DNA of 64,000 bases from contig JASBNA010000044.1 in assembly GCA_038087015.1 (NCBI GenBank), positions 62,001-126,000 on the forward strand. Reading direction: 5' to 3'. The notes below the pieces were generated by a model that saw only the letters and a list, made by a program, of their open reading frames with translations, did not search any database and was not told the DNA's origin. The position numbers and the translations under genes were made by a program. Numbering within the stretch: the stretch's first letter is position 1; each line of letters opens with the position of its first letter. Below are positions 1-11,395 of this stretch, one piece after another. This DNA is from Cerrena zonata (taxonomy: Eukaryota; Basidiomycota; Agaricomycetes; Polyporales; Cerrenaceae).

Positions 1-939
1 GGTAATACGGTTAAAAGCACGTTGATTAATAATATGAGTATAATCAGCATGGCCTGATTTAACCTGAGGGTAAAATTCTTCTTTTATAATTCTTACCATT
101 TCTTTCACTAAAGCATCTTTTATTGATTCTGGAGCCAACACATAATCGACTGCAATACATGTTTGACCACAATTCATAAATCTACCCCAAGCAATTCTTC
201 TTGCAATCATTGGAATTTTTTCTGGCTCAATATCATCTAAAACTATAACTGGAGATTTACCACCTAATTCTAATATAACTGGAGTTAAAGTCTCAGCGGC
301 TTTTTGAGCAATTATCTTACCAACACGAGCATTACCAGTGTACATAATTTTATCGAATTTTTGATTTAAAAGTTCGGTTGTCTCTTCAATACCACCATTA
401 ACTGCAAAGAAAAAATCAGGATCTAAAGCATCTGATAAAATCTTGGTGAAAATTTCTGAACAACGAGGAGTTGATTCTGAAGGTTTGAATACAATTGCAT
501 TACCAGCAGCAATGGCACCAGCAATGGCACCAATAGATAAGATAAGTGGGAAATTGAATGGAGAAATAATAAGAATAACCCCCAAGGGTATTTTTTCAAT
601 GAAAACTGGTTGATTTTGCATGGTTGAAGGAATATCAATAACCTTTTCTGGTTTGGCAAATTCCTCTAATTTTGACATCATATGAAGAACTTGTTTTAAT
701 CCACCACCAATTTCTAAAAACTTGGTTTCGACCACCGACCGGCGGAAATCTGCCAATAAAGCATCAGATAAAGCATCAATATTATCAGATAAAGCAAAAT
801 AAAAGTTACGTAATTGATTTAATCTAAATTGAAGGGAATGGGATCTTTGAGTTGAATGAAATCCTTTTCTTACTCTATCAACACCAGGTTTAATAGATTT
901 AATTGGGGTAAATGTTAAATGTTCTTTTAAATCGGACAT
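1..939 (-). CDS. HFD1: Fatty aldehyde dehydrogenase, class 3 ALDH (HFD1-like), N-terminal 313 residues
   Basis: The gene starts at the ATG at 939 and runs off the left edge of the window, so the C-terminal part is missing. Translation shows an aldehyde dehydrogenase fold: the PFNFP segment, the KPSE NAD-binding segment, ELGGKSP with general-base Glu at about residue 224, and GQTC with the nucleophile Cys at about residue 261. The lack of a long N-terminal presequence and the overall spacing fit class 3 enzymes such as yeast Hfd1, which oxidise long-chain aldehydes from sphingolipid breakdown and 4-hydroxybenzaldehyde in coenzyme Q synthesis. Hfd1 is normally anchored by a C-terminal hydrophobic tail, which cannot be seen here. 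The visible part has no frameshift. Another class 3-like ALDH is possible. Confidence 0.75.
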   Translation of the reverse strand, partial: MSDLKEHLTFTPIKSIKPGVDRVRKGFHSTQRSHSLQFRLNQLRNFYFALSDNIDALSDALLADFRRSVVETKFLEIGGGLKQVLHMMSKLEEFAKPEKVIDIPSTMQNQPVFIEKIPLGVILIISPFNFPLILSIGAIAGAIAAGNAIVFKPSESTPRCSEIFTKILSDALDPDFFFAVNGGIEETTELLNQKFDKIMYTGNARVGKIIAQKAAETLTPVILELGGKSPVIVLDDIEPEKIPMIARRIAWGRFMNCGQTCIAVDYVLAPESIKDALVKEMVRIIKEEFYPQVKSGHADYTHIINQRAFNRIT

Positions 940-2426
940 GGTCTCCGTAATTTAAATCAATAATGTATAAATTTCAAAGAGAATACTGAAAAAAAAAAAA
1001 TCAAAACATCTTCGAATTAAAGTGCCTCTTATATAAGCCTGTCAAGATGTCTTGTCAAATATGTAATAGAAACACTAAGAGCCAAACAATCCCCCACCGG
1101 ATGTACCAGAGAAAGCATTAACCTAATCAATATCACTGCTATTGAAAGGCGAAAACCATAATTGATTTACCCCATCGGCTAGACAACCCCTTTGACCTCA
1201 CAAGGAGTTCGTATTAGATATGGATCTCAATCAAAATGATCACAAACTCATATAATAGTTGGATCTGGTAACAAAGCCTATTCAATCAAAAAAAAAAAGA
1301 AAAGCCATCTCGAAAACAACGCCAGACTAACCTTATCGACTTGTTCTTTGCATCATGATGTGTTAGGGTCTTGGGCAAACGTGATGACTTCAAACTAAGA
1401 GTAAAACAAGCAAAACCCCCAAAATACAAAAACATCACATCCTGATCAAACTAATCGCCAAAGCAAGATGGTAAGGCTTGAGCCATTGGCATTTTGTACC
1501 TTTTGGAAAGCTTTTCGGTAATTTAGCATAGATTTCCAATCCAGCATCCTAAAATTAGATCTCACCCAATAAATCCGCCATTGTAATGCCAATTTGTTAA
1601 ACCACCATATTTAAACCAAGAACTCGAACAAGCTATTTGAAAGCATATCCAGGTCAAACCGTCCATAATGGTACCTGCAACAATATCGGCACCAACATGA
1701 CTCAACGAAACTTCCACTTCACCATGGTTCCACCCGACTTGTCCTCGTTGACCGCCAGTCCCATATAACGATATTGGCCTATTGTCCGTCTTGTACCCTT
1801 CCGACATTACAGCATCAAACCACCTGCTTGTGGAGTCAGACCAGCAATCGTATCACCCACCTATCCACTCACAATGCCAACCTAAATCACTGGTGGTACA
1901 AACCTACTCTACTATCATCGATTGTTCAACAAAAAAAACAAACGAAGAGCCAAAAAACCTCTCTCACATATGCCCAACACCTCTTCCTTATCACCACGTC
2001 GTTCAGGCTCTCTAAATACCCTGAAGCATCCTCAAATTTGTTATTTATTTAAGTCTCCAGAGTACTTTTCAGCTAGCATTGCACCCAACCTGCAATTTCC
2101 GAGGGATGTGTGTCTGGGTTTACAGTTTAGATAAAAAGGCTCACGGAAAAATTGTAACATCACGAGTTTGACACCTCTGTTACGTGACAAAGACCCTTAC
2201 TAATACTGTTGTGTGAGGTCGGTAAAGGTGGGATTTAGCAGAAGAGAGGCAGGCAACATCGGGGATATATATACGATAACGAATCGAGGAAGAGGACCCT
2301 TATTCCAATACTATTGTTAATTATTATTTTTTACAAATTTCATTTGAAGTTGGGTGGAAACAATATAAAGTAGGTATAAAGTACAATTGCTACAATTGTT
2401 TCTTGGAAAGTTTAAAAGCAAGCAGA
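940..2426. other. Long intergenic region between HFD1-like and SIS2-like genes
   Basis: This is the shared upstream region of two divergent genes, nearly 1.5 kb long. Short open frames occur at about 1562-1807 (minus) and 1774-2134 (plus). They overlap each other, match nothing I recognise and lack a clear coding signature. An A-run lies at about 990-999. I cannot identify a gene here. A decayed coding remnant on the minus strand around 1450-1810 cannot be excluded. Confidence 0.5.
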
Positions 2427-4268
2427 ATGGGTAAAGGACCGGGAAGTATTGAGGAAGTCGATCGCGGTAGCGAGATGAATGATAATAGCAGGTCTAGTAC
2501 AGAGTCTCCTGAGTATTCCGGACTTGCTACTCCTATTCCACATAAACCATCACAATCCGTATTGACGGGGAAACACATTAGCTTTGAGGAGCCCACTTCT
2601 TCATGTCATTCGCCCAAGCCCAGTCTTGATGCCAAATGCCAAATGTTGAAGAGTCCGGAATTAAAAGCCCATACCATGAATTCTCATGGTAATGAATTGG
2701 AAGGGAAAAATAATGGTAATACTAAGAAAGATGATCAATTGCCTTCATTGTCGATTAAAAAGGATCCGAATTTGAAATCTTGTTTATCACCACCACAGGA
2801 TTATGAAATGACTCCGTCAAACTCGTCTTTGGAAGAGAAGAGACCTTCATTTGAGGTTGGAGATGATCCCTTCAGTCCTAATAAACACGGGATTCTTCAA
2901 ATCAATAGATCGGGTAAAGCTACCCTGCCATCAGATGAAGATTATGCCCATTCCCATTCCCAGGCTCCGCTTATATCAGATATTAATAGTGGGAGATCCA
3001 GTAAAACAACTTCTCCCAAGATAATTTCACCAAAAGTAACTTCTCCCTTTGCTAAAGACGAAACAACTAATGATTCAATTCCAACTTCTCCAATGACAGA
3101 AGATTCCGATGATAAATTACATTTACTAATTGGTATAACTGGTTGTATATCAATTCATCATAATATATTTCTTATAATTGAAAAATTATTTGAGTTATAT
3201 ACTAAAGATAAATTAGAAATTCAAGTCATTTTGACCAAGGCTGCAGAATGGTTTTTACATGACAAACTTCATAAGTTTGACACTTTAGGGGTTAAAGTTT
3301 GGTTTCACGACGATGGTGAAAAACACTATTTGACTGGGAATATTAATGAACATAAGTTTAAAAATAATTCAAAAAATTTCACCAAATTGACTCCTTCAAT
3401 TTTAAATCAATATGTTTTGGCTTATGAGCTTCAAAAATGGACCGATGTCTTATTGATTGCTCCATTATCTGCTAATACTTTATCTAAATTGATTAATGGA
3501 TTGGCTGATAATTTATTAACTGATGTTTTACATATTTGGCCAGCTTCGAATACTCATTTAACTTTGGATAATCCCGAAAAACAAGATTCAACAGTTATTA
3601 CAAATACGTTGGCGTCTTCCAAACCAATTGTGGCAGCATTAGCATTAACTAGTGCAATGTATGCTCATCCAATTACTAAGATTCAATTGGGTTTACTACA
3701 AGAAAGTTATCCAAACATGAGTATTTTGAAACCAGTGGAGAAGTTTGTAGAAGATGGTCAAATATCCATGGGTGGAATGAGATCATGGCGTGAAGTTGTT
3801 GATTTCGTTCTGAAAAAATTGGGTGAACCAGTCGATGAACTTGAAGATGACGAGGAAGAAGAGCTAATGGCTGACGAAGGTGAGAATAGCAGTGAAGTCG
3901 GTAAAGTTAAAGTTGAAATCGACGACGACGACGACGACGATGATGACGACGATGATGACGATGACGATGATGATAATGATAATGATGACAATAATGAAAA
4001 AAGTCCTATATCCAAACTTACATCCGAACCCAAGCTGGTAACCACCCCTAGACCCATAAGAGCCGATTCCATCCGCTCGCAAGCGTCTGCCACCCACGTC
4101 AAAACCTCTTTAACCAACAAGGAATTGAATGAACATACCAAGATTGCGTCTCAAAACGCAATCATCAATTCTGGTATCTTCAAAGCAGGACCAAACCACG
4201 AGCCAGGACCACAGTCCAAAATCAACGATTCTGAGAATCCACCGTTCACTTCTAAATCCTCTGCATGA
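2427..4268 (+). CDS. SIS2: Hal3/Vhs3/Cab3-family flavoprotein with acidic tail, catalytic residues lost
   Basis: Encodes about 613 residues from the ATG at 2427; an open frame extends upstream to a TTG at 2403 but not to another ATG. The N-terminal 230 residues are Ser/Pro-rich and probably disordered. A flavoprotein domain follows (about 235-475) with the signature LIAPLSANTLSKL and GLADNLLTDVL. The C-terminus holds a run of about 20 Asp (about 499-525), the hallmark of Hal3/Vhs3. These proteins inhibit the Ppz1 phosphatase and join Cab3 in the PPC decarboxylase trimer of coenzyme A synthesis. The catalytic His expected in VLHIELRRW is Ala332 (VLAYELQKW), and the PxMNxxMW substrate clamp is replaced by SAMYAHPI (Tyr412 for Asn). 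It therefore looks regulatory rather than catalytic. The exact paralog is uncertain. Confidence 0.78.
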   Translation: MGKGPGSIEEVDRGSEMNDNSRSSTESPEYSGLATPIPHKPSQSVLTGKHISFEEPTSSCHSPKPSLDAKCQMLKSPELKAHTMNSHGNELEGKNNGNTKKDDQLPSLSIKKDPNLKSCLSPPQDYEMTPSNSSLEEKRPSFEVGDDPFSPNKHGILQINRSGKATLPSDEDYAHSHSQAPLISDINSGRSSKTTSPKIISPKVTSPFAKDETTNDSIPTSPMTEDSDDKLHLLIGITGCISIHHNIFLIIEKLFELYTKDKLEIQVILTKAAEWFLHDKLHKFDTLGVKVWFHDDGEKHYLTGNINEHKFKNNSKNFTKLTPSILNQYVLAYELQKWTDVLLIAPLSANTLSKLINGLADNLLTDVLHIWPASNTHLTLDNPEKQDSTVITNTLASSKPIVAALALTSAMYAHPITKIQLGLLQESYPNMSILKPVEKFVEDGQISMGGMRSWREVVDFVLKKLGEPVDELEDDEEEELMADEGENSSEVGKVKVEIDDDDDDDDDDDDDDDDDDNDNDDNNEKSPISKLTSEPKLVTTPRPIRADSIRSQASATHVKTSLTNKELNEHTKIASQNAIINSGIFKAGPNHEPGPQSKINDSENPPFTSKSSA

Positions 4269-4412
4269 TTATTATCTCTATTTATTTTAGTTTCTGAGTG
4301 TATTATTTAATATAAAGTTTTATAGTTTTGATAATTTTTCGTTTGGAATTGAAGTGCACCTAAAATTGACTGAGTTTAATTCCTTTCACAACAACCCTTT
4401 AAACTTTACAAG

Positions 4413-5411
4413 ATGAACAGCTTTGCATTTGATCCAGCTACTTATTCCAAAAACGAGTACTTCATTGGTGGCATCAGCACCTACGTGTATAATGAGTCCA
4501 GTCTTAAACCATATCTTGAGCTGATCAATGATCATTCATTTCAACAGGGAGATGATGGTAAAAATAATGATATTCCAATTAATGTATTATACTTGGCCCA
4601 TTATCGCGGTGGTGACTATCATTTCACCGAGTCAATCGCTTATAATATCTTAAAGCAGTACTACGAGAAGAAACCGGATAATCCAGTACCATTAATTTGC
4701 GTAACTTTTGACAATAGAAATCATGGAGAAAGATTACTCAAAGAACAACACAATCACTCGTGGAAATCTGGGAACGACACCCATGGAGTAGATATGATAA
4801 GCATGATTCGAGGTGGAATCGATGATTTGAAATTAGTTATGGACTACTTACCTAGTTACTTAAATTTAGAGTATCATTTAACTCCCAAAATTAAGTATCA
4901 ATTACAAGCACAGATCAAGTTCAAGAACATTCTCAGTGGTTATTCACAGGGGGCTCATACCATTATCAGATTTGCCAATAAGTATCCGGAACTTGTTAAC
5001 ATCCTTAATCCGGTCGTTGGTTGTAATGACTTATCCAGTTTATTACTTAATAGGTTATTAGGAAACAAACAAGGCGACGCTGCTTTTGATAAGAAATGGT
5101 TTTACTTCAATTACGAAGAGATTCCTTTGAGCCAACAGCAACAACAGCTGCAATACCCGGAAGCCTTCCACAATTTACTCAGTCAAGAAGACACCGATAT
5201 CTTTGAAAACTTCCCTTTCAACAAAGTCAAGCTTTTCGCAAGCTTTGGTGACGACGACACTTTGGTTCCACCTTCATTGAGTCGCTCATGGGTAGAAATG
5301 TATCTCAATACCAACAGGGACTCAGAGACCTTTGTCCAAAAGGGCATTGGCCATGAAGCCACTCCAGAAATGATTGAAAATTTCACCTCCTGGTTAGTCA
5401 AACATACTTAG
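4413..5411 (+). CDS. Alpha/beta-hydrolase family protein (putative esterase)
   Basis: A 332-residue protein starting at the ATG at 4413. A complete hydrolase triad is visible: nucleophile Ser178 in the elbow SGYSQGAH, an acid at Asp280-282 in FASFGDDDTLVPP, and His314 in GIGHEATPE. An oxyanion-loop region YLAHYRGGDYHFTE lies near residue 60. There is no signal peptide or membrane segment, so it is probably cytosolic. The fold matches small carboxylesterases or acyl-protein hydrolases. I do not recognise the orthologous gene, and the substrate is unknown. It follows SIS2 on the same strand with a gap of about 145 bp. The sequence is intact and of normal length for the fold. Confidence 0.75.
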   Translation: MNSFAFDPATYSKNEYFIGGISTYVYNESSLKPYLELINDHSFQQGDDGKNNDIPINVLYLAHYRGGDYHFTESIAYNILKQYYEKKPDNPVPLICVTFDNRNHGERLLKEQHNHSWKSGNDTHGVDMISMIRGGIDDLKLVMDYLPSYLNLEYHLTPKIKYQLQAQIKFKNILSGYSQGAHTIIRFANKYPELVNILNPVVGCNDLSSLLLNRLLGNKQGDAAFDKKWFYFNYEEIPLSQQQQQLQYPEAFHNLLSQEDTDIFENFPFNKVKLFASFGDDDTLVPPSLSRSWVEMYLNTNRDSETFVQKGIGHEATPEMIENFTSWLVKHT

Positions 5412-5460
5412 TTTACTCAATATCTTTACTAGTTGTCAATTATACAGCCGTATAGGCCTA

Positions 5461-5544
5461 GTATCCAGCGTAGTATCCAGCGTAGTATCCAGCGTAGTAT
5501 CCAGCGTAGTACACAGCGTAGTATACAACGTAGTATCCAGCGTA
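5461..5544. repeat. 12-bp minisatellite, seven copies
   Basis: Seven head-to-tail copies of a 12-bp unit (consensus GTATCCAGCGTA). Copies 5 and 6 carry substitutions; the rest are identical. It lies just downstream of the hydrolase gene, inside the 400-bp gap before ATG18. The rest of that gap holds no gene that I can see. Confidence 0.95.
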
Positions 5545-5813
5545 GTATGCTTTTAGTATCCCTGTTTAACTGTTAAGTCTAATGCCAATTAGTGCATGGG
5601 CCACGCCCAAAAAAAAAATGTTACTAAATCTAAATAAAGAAGAAAACGATCAAAACTTGATAAAGATTATACGATCAAGTATTGACAGATCATAGTAAAC
5701 GGAGGAAACAGTGGCCTTTGACGTTCAAACCGATACGGTGTTCATAAGGCAGGGAATAGTTATTTTTATTTTTATTGAATTCATTATCATTTATAAATTA
5801 GCACTTATAAGCC

Positions 5814-7826
5814 ATGCTCAAATCTCAGATAAGTGCTGCTTCTCATATGAATTCACTACAGTCCAACTTGGTGAATCAAATGAATGACCATTCAGGAATG
5901 GGGAATGCCTATGAAAGTGATAGTAGTAATGGGTCATCTCCATTATTACAAAGCCAGAGTAAAGGAATGGTGAATCAAAGTGAAGATTCAGTTAATTTTA
6001 TAACTTTTAATCAGGATGCAACTTGTGTAGCCGTTGGATTGAATAGTGGGTATAAAATTTTCAATTGTATTCCATCATTTCGGAAATGTTATCAATTTAA
6101 AAAAAATGAATCGATTGGACTAATTGAAATGCTTTATTGTACTTCATTAATAGCAGTTGTGGGGTTGGGTAATGAGATTAGCTCATCACCAAGAAAGTTG
6201 AAAATCATTAATACCAAGCGCCAATCTACTATTTGTGATTTAATATTTCCTTCAACCATTTTACAAGTTAAATTGACTAAATCAAAAATGATTGTTTTGT
6301 TAGAAGATCAAATTTATATTTATGATATTACCACTATGAATCTACTACACACCATTGAAACAAGCCCAAATACTAATGGTCTTTGTGCAATATCAAATAC
6401 CGAATGTGATCTTCAACATAATAGTTATTTAGCATATCCATCTCCTCCTAAAACTATTACGCATGATTCTCTTTTGGTAAATGGTATAAATACTAATGGT
6501 GGATCAAATTCGGTACAAAATAATATTCAATCAGTTAGTAATAGTCCAAATAGAGTGGGTGATGTCATTATATTCAATCTTGATTCTTTGCAACCTTTAT
6601 CGGTCATTGAAGCTCATAAATCTTCTTTGGCAGCAATTACCTTGAGTAATGATGGTACTTTATTAGCAACCGCTTCTGATAAAGGAACCATTGTTAGAGT
6701 TTTTTCAGTCGAATCGGGAGTTAAACTCTATCAGTTTAGAAGAGGAACTTACCCAACAAAAATTTACTCTTTGAATTTCAGCTTTGATAATAAATACGTC
6801 GTGGCAACAAGTTCAAGTGAAACCGTTCATATTTTTAGACTAGGTGAAGATGAATCTTTGGAAAATAAGCATCGTAAAAAAAGAAATATGAAAAAGAGAA
6901 AACATCGTAAGGATCCAGAATATGAAACAATTGCCGAAGAGAATGAAGATGATCTTCAAAGTCTACATCTGAAACAATCGAAAAAGAGTCCAAAATCAAC
7001 CCCTAAAAATATCGCATCACTAGACTCTAAAGATACTGACTCAGTTGTAACAAATGAAAATAACAAAGATGATGATAATGACAATGATAACGATAACAAT
7101 AACGAAGATGACGATGATGAGGATGAAGACGCCCTCATACAAGATGATGGTGATGATTCGGATGCAGAAGACGATGAAGTTGATGATGATGATGATGTAG
7201 ATGATGATTTAGAAATTATTTCCAATAGATCAAGAAAGCTTTCTCAAGGATCTTCTAATTCTTTCACCAGTATCTCATCGAATTTGAGTAATGATGGTAT
7301 GGATCTGCTGAATCAGCCATCTTCTAAAGAACCTAAATCAGAACCCATAGTGGATCAAAACCGTTTGTCCGTGGCAAGACTTATCAGAAGATCTTCCCAG
7401 ACTTTAGGAAGGAAAGCCGCTCAAAAAATGGGTGATTTCTTACCTTCTCGTTTCTCATCAATTTTAGAACCTACTCGTCATTTTGCTTCATTGAAAATTA
7501 ATACAATTGGTAAGGATGTTAAATCAATTGCGGTGATGACAAACGACCTTCAAAAAGACTTGGTTCCTCCGTCATATCTTCATTCAAAGCGTCAAGAAGA
7601 CCCCAATGGGAATAATGAAGCTTTCAAAAGCTCGTCTTCCAGTACCAGTAGCAACTCAACATCAAATAACGGCATGGGTTCACCCAAAGAATTTTTATCA
7701 ATGAGCTTGATTCATATTAACGTTGTTACTTCAGAAGGTCTCTTTTACACCTATGGATTAGATCCTGAGCGTGGAGGTGACTGTATCTTACTACACCAAT
7801 ATTCTTTACTCGATGAAGGCAACTAG
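5814..7826 (+). CDS. ATG18: PROPPIN autophagy protein Atg18
   Basis: Encodes 670 residues of WD40-type beta-propeller. The phosphoinositide-binding FRRG motif that defines PROPPINs is at residues 308-311, in the segment [18 protein letters not shown], and the following blade ([19 protein letters not shown]) is typical. Atg18 binds PI3P and PI(3,5)P2 on autophagosomal and vacuolar membranes and works with Atg2 in lipid transfer, and with Fab1 at the vacuole. The protein is much longer than S. cerevisiae Atg18 (500 aa), mainly from a loop at about residues 345-570. That loop starts with a basic stretch ([15 protein letters not shown]), continues as a long Asp/Glu run and then turns Ser-rich. 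Atg21 or Hsv2 are alternatives, but the length and acidic loop favour Atg18. Confidence 0.82.
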   Translation: MLKSQISAASHMNSLQSNLVNQMNDHSGMGNAYESDSSNGSSPLLQSQSKGMVNQSEDSVNFITFNQDATCVAVGLNSGYKIFNCIPSFRKCYQFKKNESIGLIEMLYCTSLIAVVGLGNEISSSPRKLKIINTKRQSTICDLIFPSTILQVKLTKSKMIVLLEDQIYIYDITTMNLLHTIETSPNTNGLCAISNTECDLQHNSYLAYPSPPKTITHDSLLVNGINTNGGSNSVQNNIQSVSNSPNRVGDVIIFNLDSLQPLSVIEAHKSSLAAITLSNDGTLLATASDKGTIVRVFSVESGVKLYQFRRGTYPTKIYSLNFSFDNKYVVATSSSETVHIFRLGEDESLENKHRKKRNMKKRKHRKDPEYETIAEENEDDLQSLHLKQSKKSPKSTPKNIASLDSKDTDSVVTNENNKDDDNDNDNDNNNEDDDDEDEDALIQDDGDDSDAEDDEVDDDDDVDDDLEIISNRSRKLSQGSSNSFTSISSNLSNDGMDLLNQPSSKEPKSEPIVDQNRLSVARLIRRSSQTLGRKAAQKMGDFLPSRFSSILEPTRHFASLKINTIGKDVKSIAVMTNDLQKDLVPPSYLHSKRQEDPNGNNEAFKSSSSSTSSNSTSNNGMGSPKEFLSMSLIHINVVTSEGLFYTYGLDPERGGDCILLHQYSLLDEGN

Positions 7827-8188
7827 GGCTACTTTGAGTGAATTTGTCTTTTGCAGCAATTTATTCATTTTCAACGTTTTTTTTATTCAGTCGAATAAAC
7901 TTTTCGTCAGCTTATCGTTTTCTTGAGATCAATTACGATGAATCACATACAGAAATCTACTTATTCATCCTTCTATCCCTTTTAATATAGTTTATCTAGT
8001 GATTATGAGTAGGTAAATAAATATATTCAATACCGGAAGTTATTTTAGCACGTGAACTACATATAAAACGAGTCGGAAAACTGTACTGAAAAAAAAAAAA
8101 AAAAAAGAGAGAAAATTTGTAATGATGAGCAGCTTAACTTAGTAAGTCTTTTAAGTCTAACAGGTTCTCTATTCATTCACCAATTGGA
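7827..8188. promoter_or_regulatory. DIS3 upstream region with E-box and PAC-like core
   Basis: The 362 bp between ATG18 and DIS3 hold a CACGTG E-box at 8049-8054 (a Cbf1-type site), an A-run of about 17 around 8090-8107 and a GATGAGC at 8124-8130 resembling the core of the PAC element of ribosome-biogenesis genes. PAC would fit an exosome subunit needed for rRNA processing. These are motif matches only. Confidence 0.4.
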
Positions 8189-11158
8189 ATGTTGACTCAA
8201 AGAAAAAGACTTTCAAGTGGTTTGACTGCCACTTCGAAAGTGTTTGTTAGATCAAGAAACGGGACTGCCACCAAAATTGTTAGAGAACATTACTTGAGAG
8301 ATGATATTCCATGTTATTCAAAATTATGTAACAAATGTCATGATTTACTAAAACCTAATGCTCAAGGTGAATTACCGGTATTTGCCCTTTCGGATACTCC
8401 TTTGAAAATTAAAGAGTTTGGATCTCATTATCTTTTGTTAGATACTAATATCATTTTACATGCTATTGATTTATTAGAGAATCCTGATTGTTTTTATGAT
8501 GTAATAATCCCCCAAACCGTCTTAGATGAAGTGAAAAATAGATCATTCCCAATATACCAAAGAATCAGAGCTTTGGTGAAAGCTGACCAAAAAAGATTTG
8601 TCGTTTTCCATAATGAATTTAGTGAATCGACATATGTGTCACGCCATAAAGACGAAACTATAAATGATCGTAATGATCGTGCTATCAGAAGATGTGCCGA
8701 GTGGTTTCAAAAGCATCTTAACAAAGATAATTCAAAATCAAAGATTAATATAATATTTTTATGTAATGATAAAGATAATCGAAATAAGGCTATAAGTGAA
8801 GGCGTTCTTGCTAAATCATTGAATGAGTATATTGATGCCTTACCTAATGCAGACGACTTGAGGGACTTGGTTCCAACCGAAAATGAAAGCTTTGATAAAA
8901 CCTCTAGTTCCCGGGAAATGTCATATCCTGAATATTATTCCAATTCAAGAGTCATGGGTGGTATTAAGAATGGTACGTTATATCAAGGTATTCTCAATGT
9001 TTCCTCTTATAATTTCCTTGAGGCAAGTGTTCAAACTCAAGCTTTTAAAAAACCTTTATTGATTATTGGAACCAAGAATTTGAACCGTGCATTCAATGGT
9101 GATTCTGTCATTGTGGAATTATTACCTAAAGATAAATGGAGAGAACCATCAACTACAATTATCGAGGAAAGCAATGTTGATGCCGGTGATAATCCAGACG
9201 AAGAAGCAGACAACCAAGAAGGAGGTTCCGGAATCATTTCAGATAAGGAACGTAGGGTTTTGGCTCAAGAAGCTTTGAAAGTCACTTCTGGTTCAGAAGA
9301 GAATATCCAGAAAAGGTTACAACCAACTGCTAAGGTTGTTGGTATAGTAAGAAGATCTTGGAGATACTATGTTGGTCAAATTGCACCAACGTCTGTATCT
9401 TTGGAAAATGACAGTGGTAATGCTTCCAAGACTTGTTTCGTAATTTTAATGGACAAGTTACTTCCTAAGATTAGAATACGTACTAGAAAAGCAAAAGAGC
9501 TTTTGGGTCAAAGAATTGTGGTGGCGGTTGATTCATGGCAATCAACCTCCAGATATCCTCAAGGTCATTTTGTCAGATGCTTAGGTGAAATTGAAAGTGC
9601 AGAGGCAGAAACTGAAGCTTTATTATTAGAACATGACGTTGAATATAGACCATTTGCTAAGAATGTTTTAGATTGTTTACCATCTGAAGGTTCTGAATGG
9701 AAAGTACCAGAAAACCTCAATAACGGTGATCCACAATTAGCCAGACGTAAAGATTTAAGAGATAAATTAGTTTGCTCCATTGATCCTCCTGGATGTGTTG
9801 ATATTGATGATGCTTTGCATGCAAAACAATTACCAAATGGTAATTATGAAGTCGGTGTTCATATAGCAGATGTCACCCATTTCGTTAAACCAAATACTGC
9901 TTTAGATAATGAAGGTGCTGCTAGAGGTACTTCGGTTTATCTTGTCGATAAAAGAATTGATATGCTTCCAATGTTATTGGGTACCAATTTGTGTTCATTA
10001 AAACCATATGTTGAAAGATTTGCATTTAGTGTTATATGGGAATTAGATGAAAATGCTAATATAGTTAATGTTGATTATATGAAATCAATAATAAAATCAA
10101 GAGAAGCATTTTCTTATGAACAAGCCCAAATAAGAATTGATGATGGTAATCAAAATGACGAATTAACACAATCGATGAGAATTTTATTAAAATTATCGAA
10201 AAAATTAAAGCAAAAAAGATTGGATGCTGGTGCTCTTAATTTAGCATCACCAGAAGTTAAAGTACATATGGATAGTGAAACTTCTGATCCTGGTGAAGTT
10301 GAAATCAAGAAATTACTTGAGACTAATTCCTTGGTTGAAGAGTTTATGTTGTTTGCTAATATATCAGTTGCTAGAAAGATTTATGATGCTTATCCACAAA
10401 CTGCAATGTTAAGAAGACATGCTGCACCACCATCCACTAATTTTGAAACTTTGAATGAAATGTTGAGAGTTCGTAAATCTGGTATGAATATATCATTAGA
10501 ATCTTCTAAAGCATTAGCTGATTCATTAGATCGTTGTAATGATCCAAAGGATCCATATTTTAATACTTTATTACGTATTATGTCTACTAGATGTATGATG
10601 GCAGCTGAATATTTCCCATCTGGATCATATGGATATCCAGATTTTAGACATTATGGTTTAGCGGTTGATATTTATACTCATTTCACTTCTCCAATTAGAA
10701 GATATTGTGATGTTGTTGCACATAGACAATTAGCAGGTGCTATTGGATATGAAAATTTAGATTTAAGTCATAGAGATAAAAATAAGATGGAACTTATTGT
10801 TAAGAACATTAACAAGCGTCATAGAAATGCTCAATTTGCCGGTAGAGCAAGTATTGAATATTACGTGGGACAAGTGATGAGAAATAATGAATCTGAACAA
10901 GAAGGGTACATTATAAAATGTTTCAATAACGGTATAGTTGTTTTAGTACCAAAATTTGGGGTTGAAGGTTTAATCAAATTAGATATGTTGGGAGATGCGG
11001 ATACTGCATCATATAATGAAGATACTTTTGAATTAACATTTACTGACTTTAGTGGGAATAATAGAAAATTGGGAGTTTTCGATAAAGTCAGTGTATACGT
11101 TAAATCGATCAAGGATGAAGTTTCTGGTAAGAGAAAAGCCCAATTAATCTTAAAATAA
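8189..11158 (+). CDS. DIS3: Exosome exoribonuclease/endonuclease Dis3 (Rrp44)
   Basis: Encodes 989 intact residues. An N-terminal CR3 CxxC motif sits at residues 47-50 (CNKC). The PIN endonuclease domain has all four acidic residues: Asp85 (LLLDTNIIL), Glu114 (LDEVKN), Asp163 (NDRA) and Asp194 (LCNDKD). Cold-shock domains follow, then the RNB 3'-5' exonuclease domain with [13 protein letters not shown] at 532-544, whose Asp cluster aligns with yeast Asp543/549/551/552 at a constant offset, and a C-terminal S1 domain. Dis3 is the catalytic subunit of the nuclear and cytoplasmic RNA exosome. Both active sites look functional. S. cerevisiae Dis3 is 1001 aa. Downstream, 11270-11341 carries a degenerate AAGTT-rich repeat. 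Confidence 0.97.
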   Translation: MLTQRKRLSSGLTATSKVFVRSRNGTATKIVREHYLRDDIPCYSKLCNKCHDLLKPNAQGELPVFALSDTPLKIKEFGSHYLLLDTNIILHAIDLLENPDCFYDVIIPQTVLDEVKNRSFPIYQRIRALVKADQKRFVVFHNEFSESTYVSRHKDETINDRNDRAIRRCAEWFQKHLNKDNSKSKINIIFLCNDKDNRNKAISEGVLAKSLNEYIDALPNADDLRDLVPTENESFDKTSSSREMSYPEYYSNSRVMGGIKNGTLYQGILNVSSYNFLEASVQTQAFKKPLLIIGTKNLNRAFNGDSVIVELLPKDKWREPSTTIIEESNVDAGDNPDEEADNQEGGSGIISDKERRVLAQEALKVTSGSEENIQKRLQPTAKVVGIVRRSWRYYVGQIAPTSVSLENDSGNASKTCFVILMDKLLPKIRIRTRKAKELLGQRIVVAVDSWQSTSRYPQGHFVRCLGEIESAEAETEALLLEHDVEYRPFAKNVLDCLPSEGSEWKVPENLNNGDPQLARRKDLRDKLVCSIDPPGCVDIDDALHAKQLPNGNYEVGVHIADVTHFVKPNTALDNEGAARGTSVYLVDKRIDMLPMLLGTNLCSLKPYVERFAFSVIWELDENANIVNVDYMKSIIKSREAFSYEQAQIRIDDGNQNDELTQSMRILLKLSKKLKQKRLDAGALNLASPEVKVHMDSETSDPGEVEIKKLLETNSLVEEFMLFANISVARKIYDAYPQTAMLRRHAAPPSTNFETLNEMLRVRKSGMNISLESSKALADSLDRCNDPKDPYFNTLLRIMSTRCMMAAEYFPSGSYGYPDFRHYGLAVDIYTHFTSPIRRYCDVVAHRQLAGAIGYENLDLSHRDKNKMELIVKNINKRHRNAQFAGRASIEYYVGQVMRNNESEQEGYIIKCFNNGIVVLVPKFGVEGLIKLDMLGDADTASYNEDTFELTFTDFSGNNRKLGVFDKVSVYVKSIKDEVSGKRKAQLILK

Positions 11159-11269
11159 GCATTGTATAATAGAAAATATAAGTTTAATTTACAGTTCGAG
11201 TTGAAAGCTCTTTTAATGTTCTATTGAAAAGTCTATAAACAAAAGAATTAATGTAGTTAAGTTAAAAGA

Positions 11270-11341
11270 AATAAGTTAGGTTAAGAAATAAGTTAAGTTA
11301 AGTTGAGTTAAGTTAAGTTGAGAAAAATAAGTTAGTTAAGT
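11270..11341. repeat. AAGTTA/AAGTTG-rich short tandem repeat
   Basis: Degenerate 5-10 bp repeats built on TTAAGTT and TTGAGTT in the 3' flank of DIS3, facing the 3' end of RIB3. Confidence 0.7.
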
Positions 11342-11395
11342 TCATAGGTTGATCGTTATGCAATAACGTTAGTCATTAAGGTTTGAAAAATTGAA

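Noticed and set aside
1562..1807. 81-residue minus-strand open frame between HFD1 and SIS2
   Set aside because: No recognised domain, overlaps another open frame on the opposite strand, and stops soon follow. Too weak to call a gene.
3758..4141. Ser-rich open frame antisense to the SIS2 acidic tail
   Set aside because: It is the mirror of the GAC/GAT repeat encoding poly-Asp. The frame opposite the ATG18 acidic loop (6956-7225) has the same origin.
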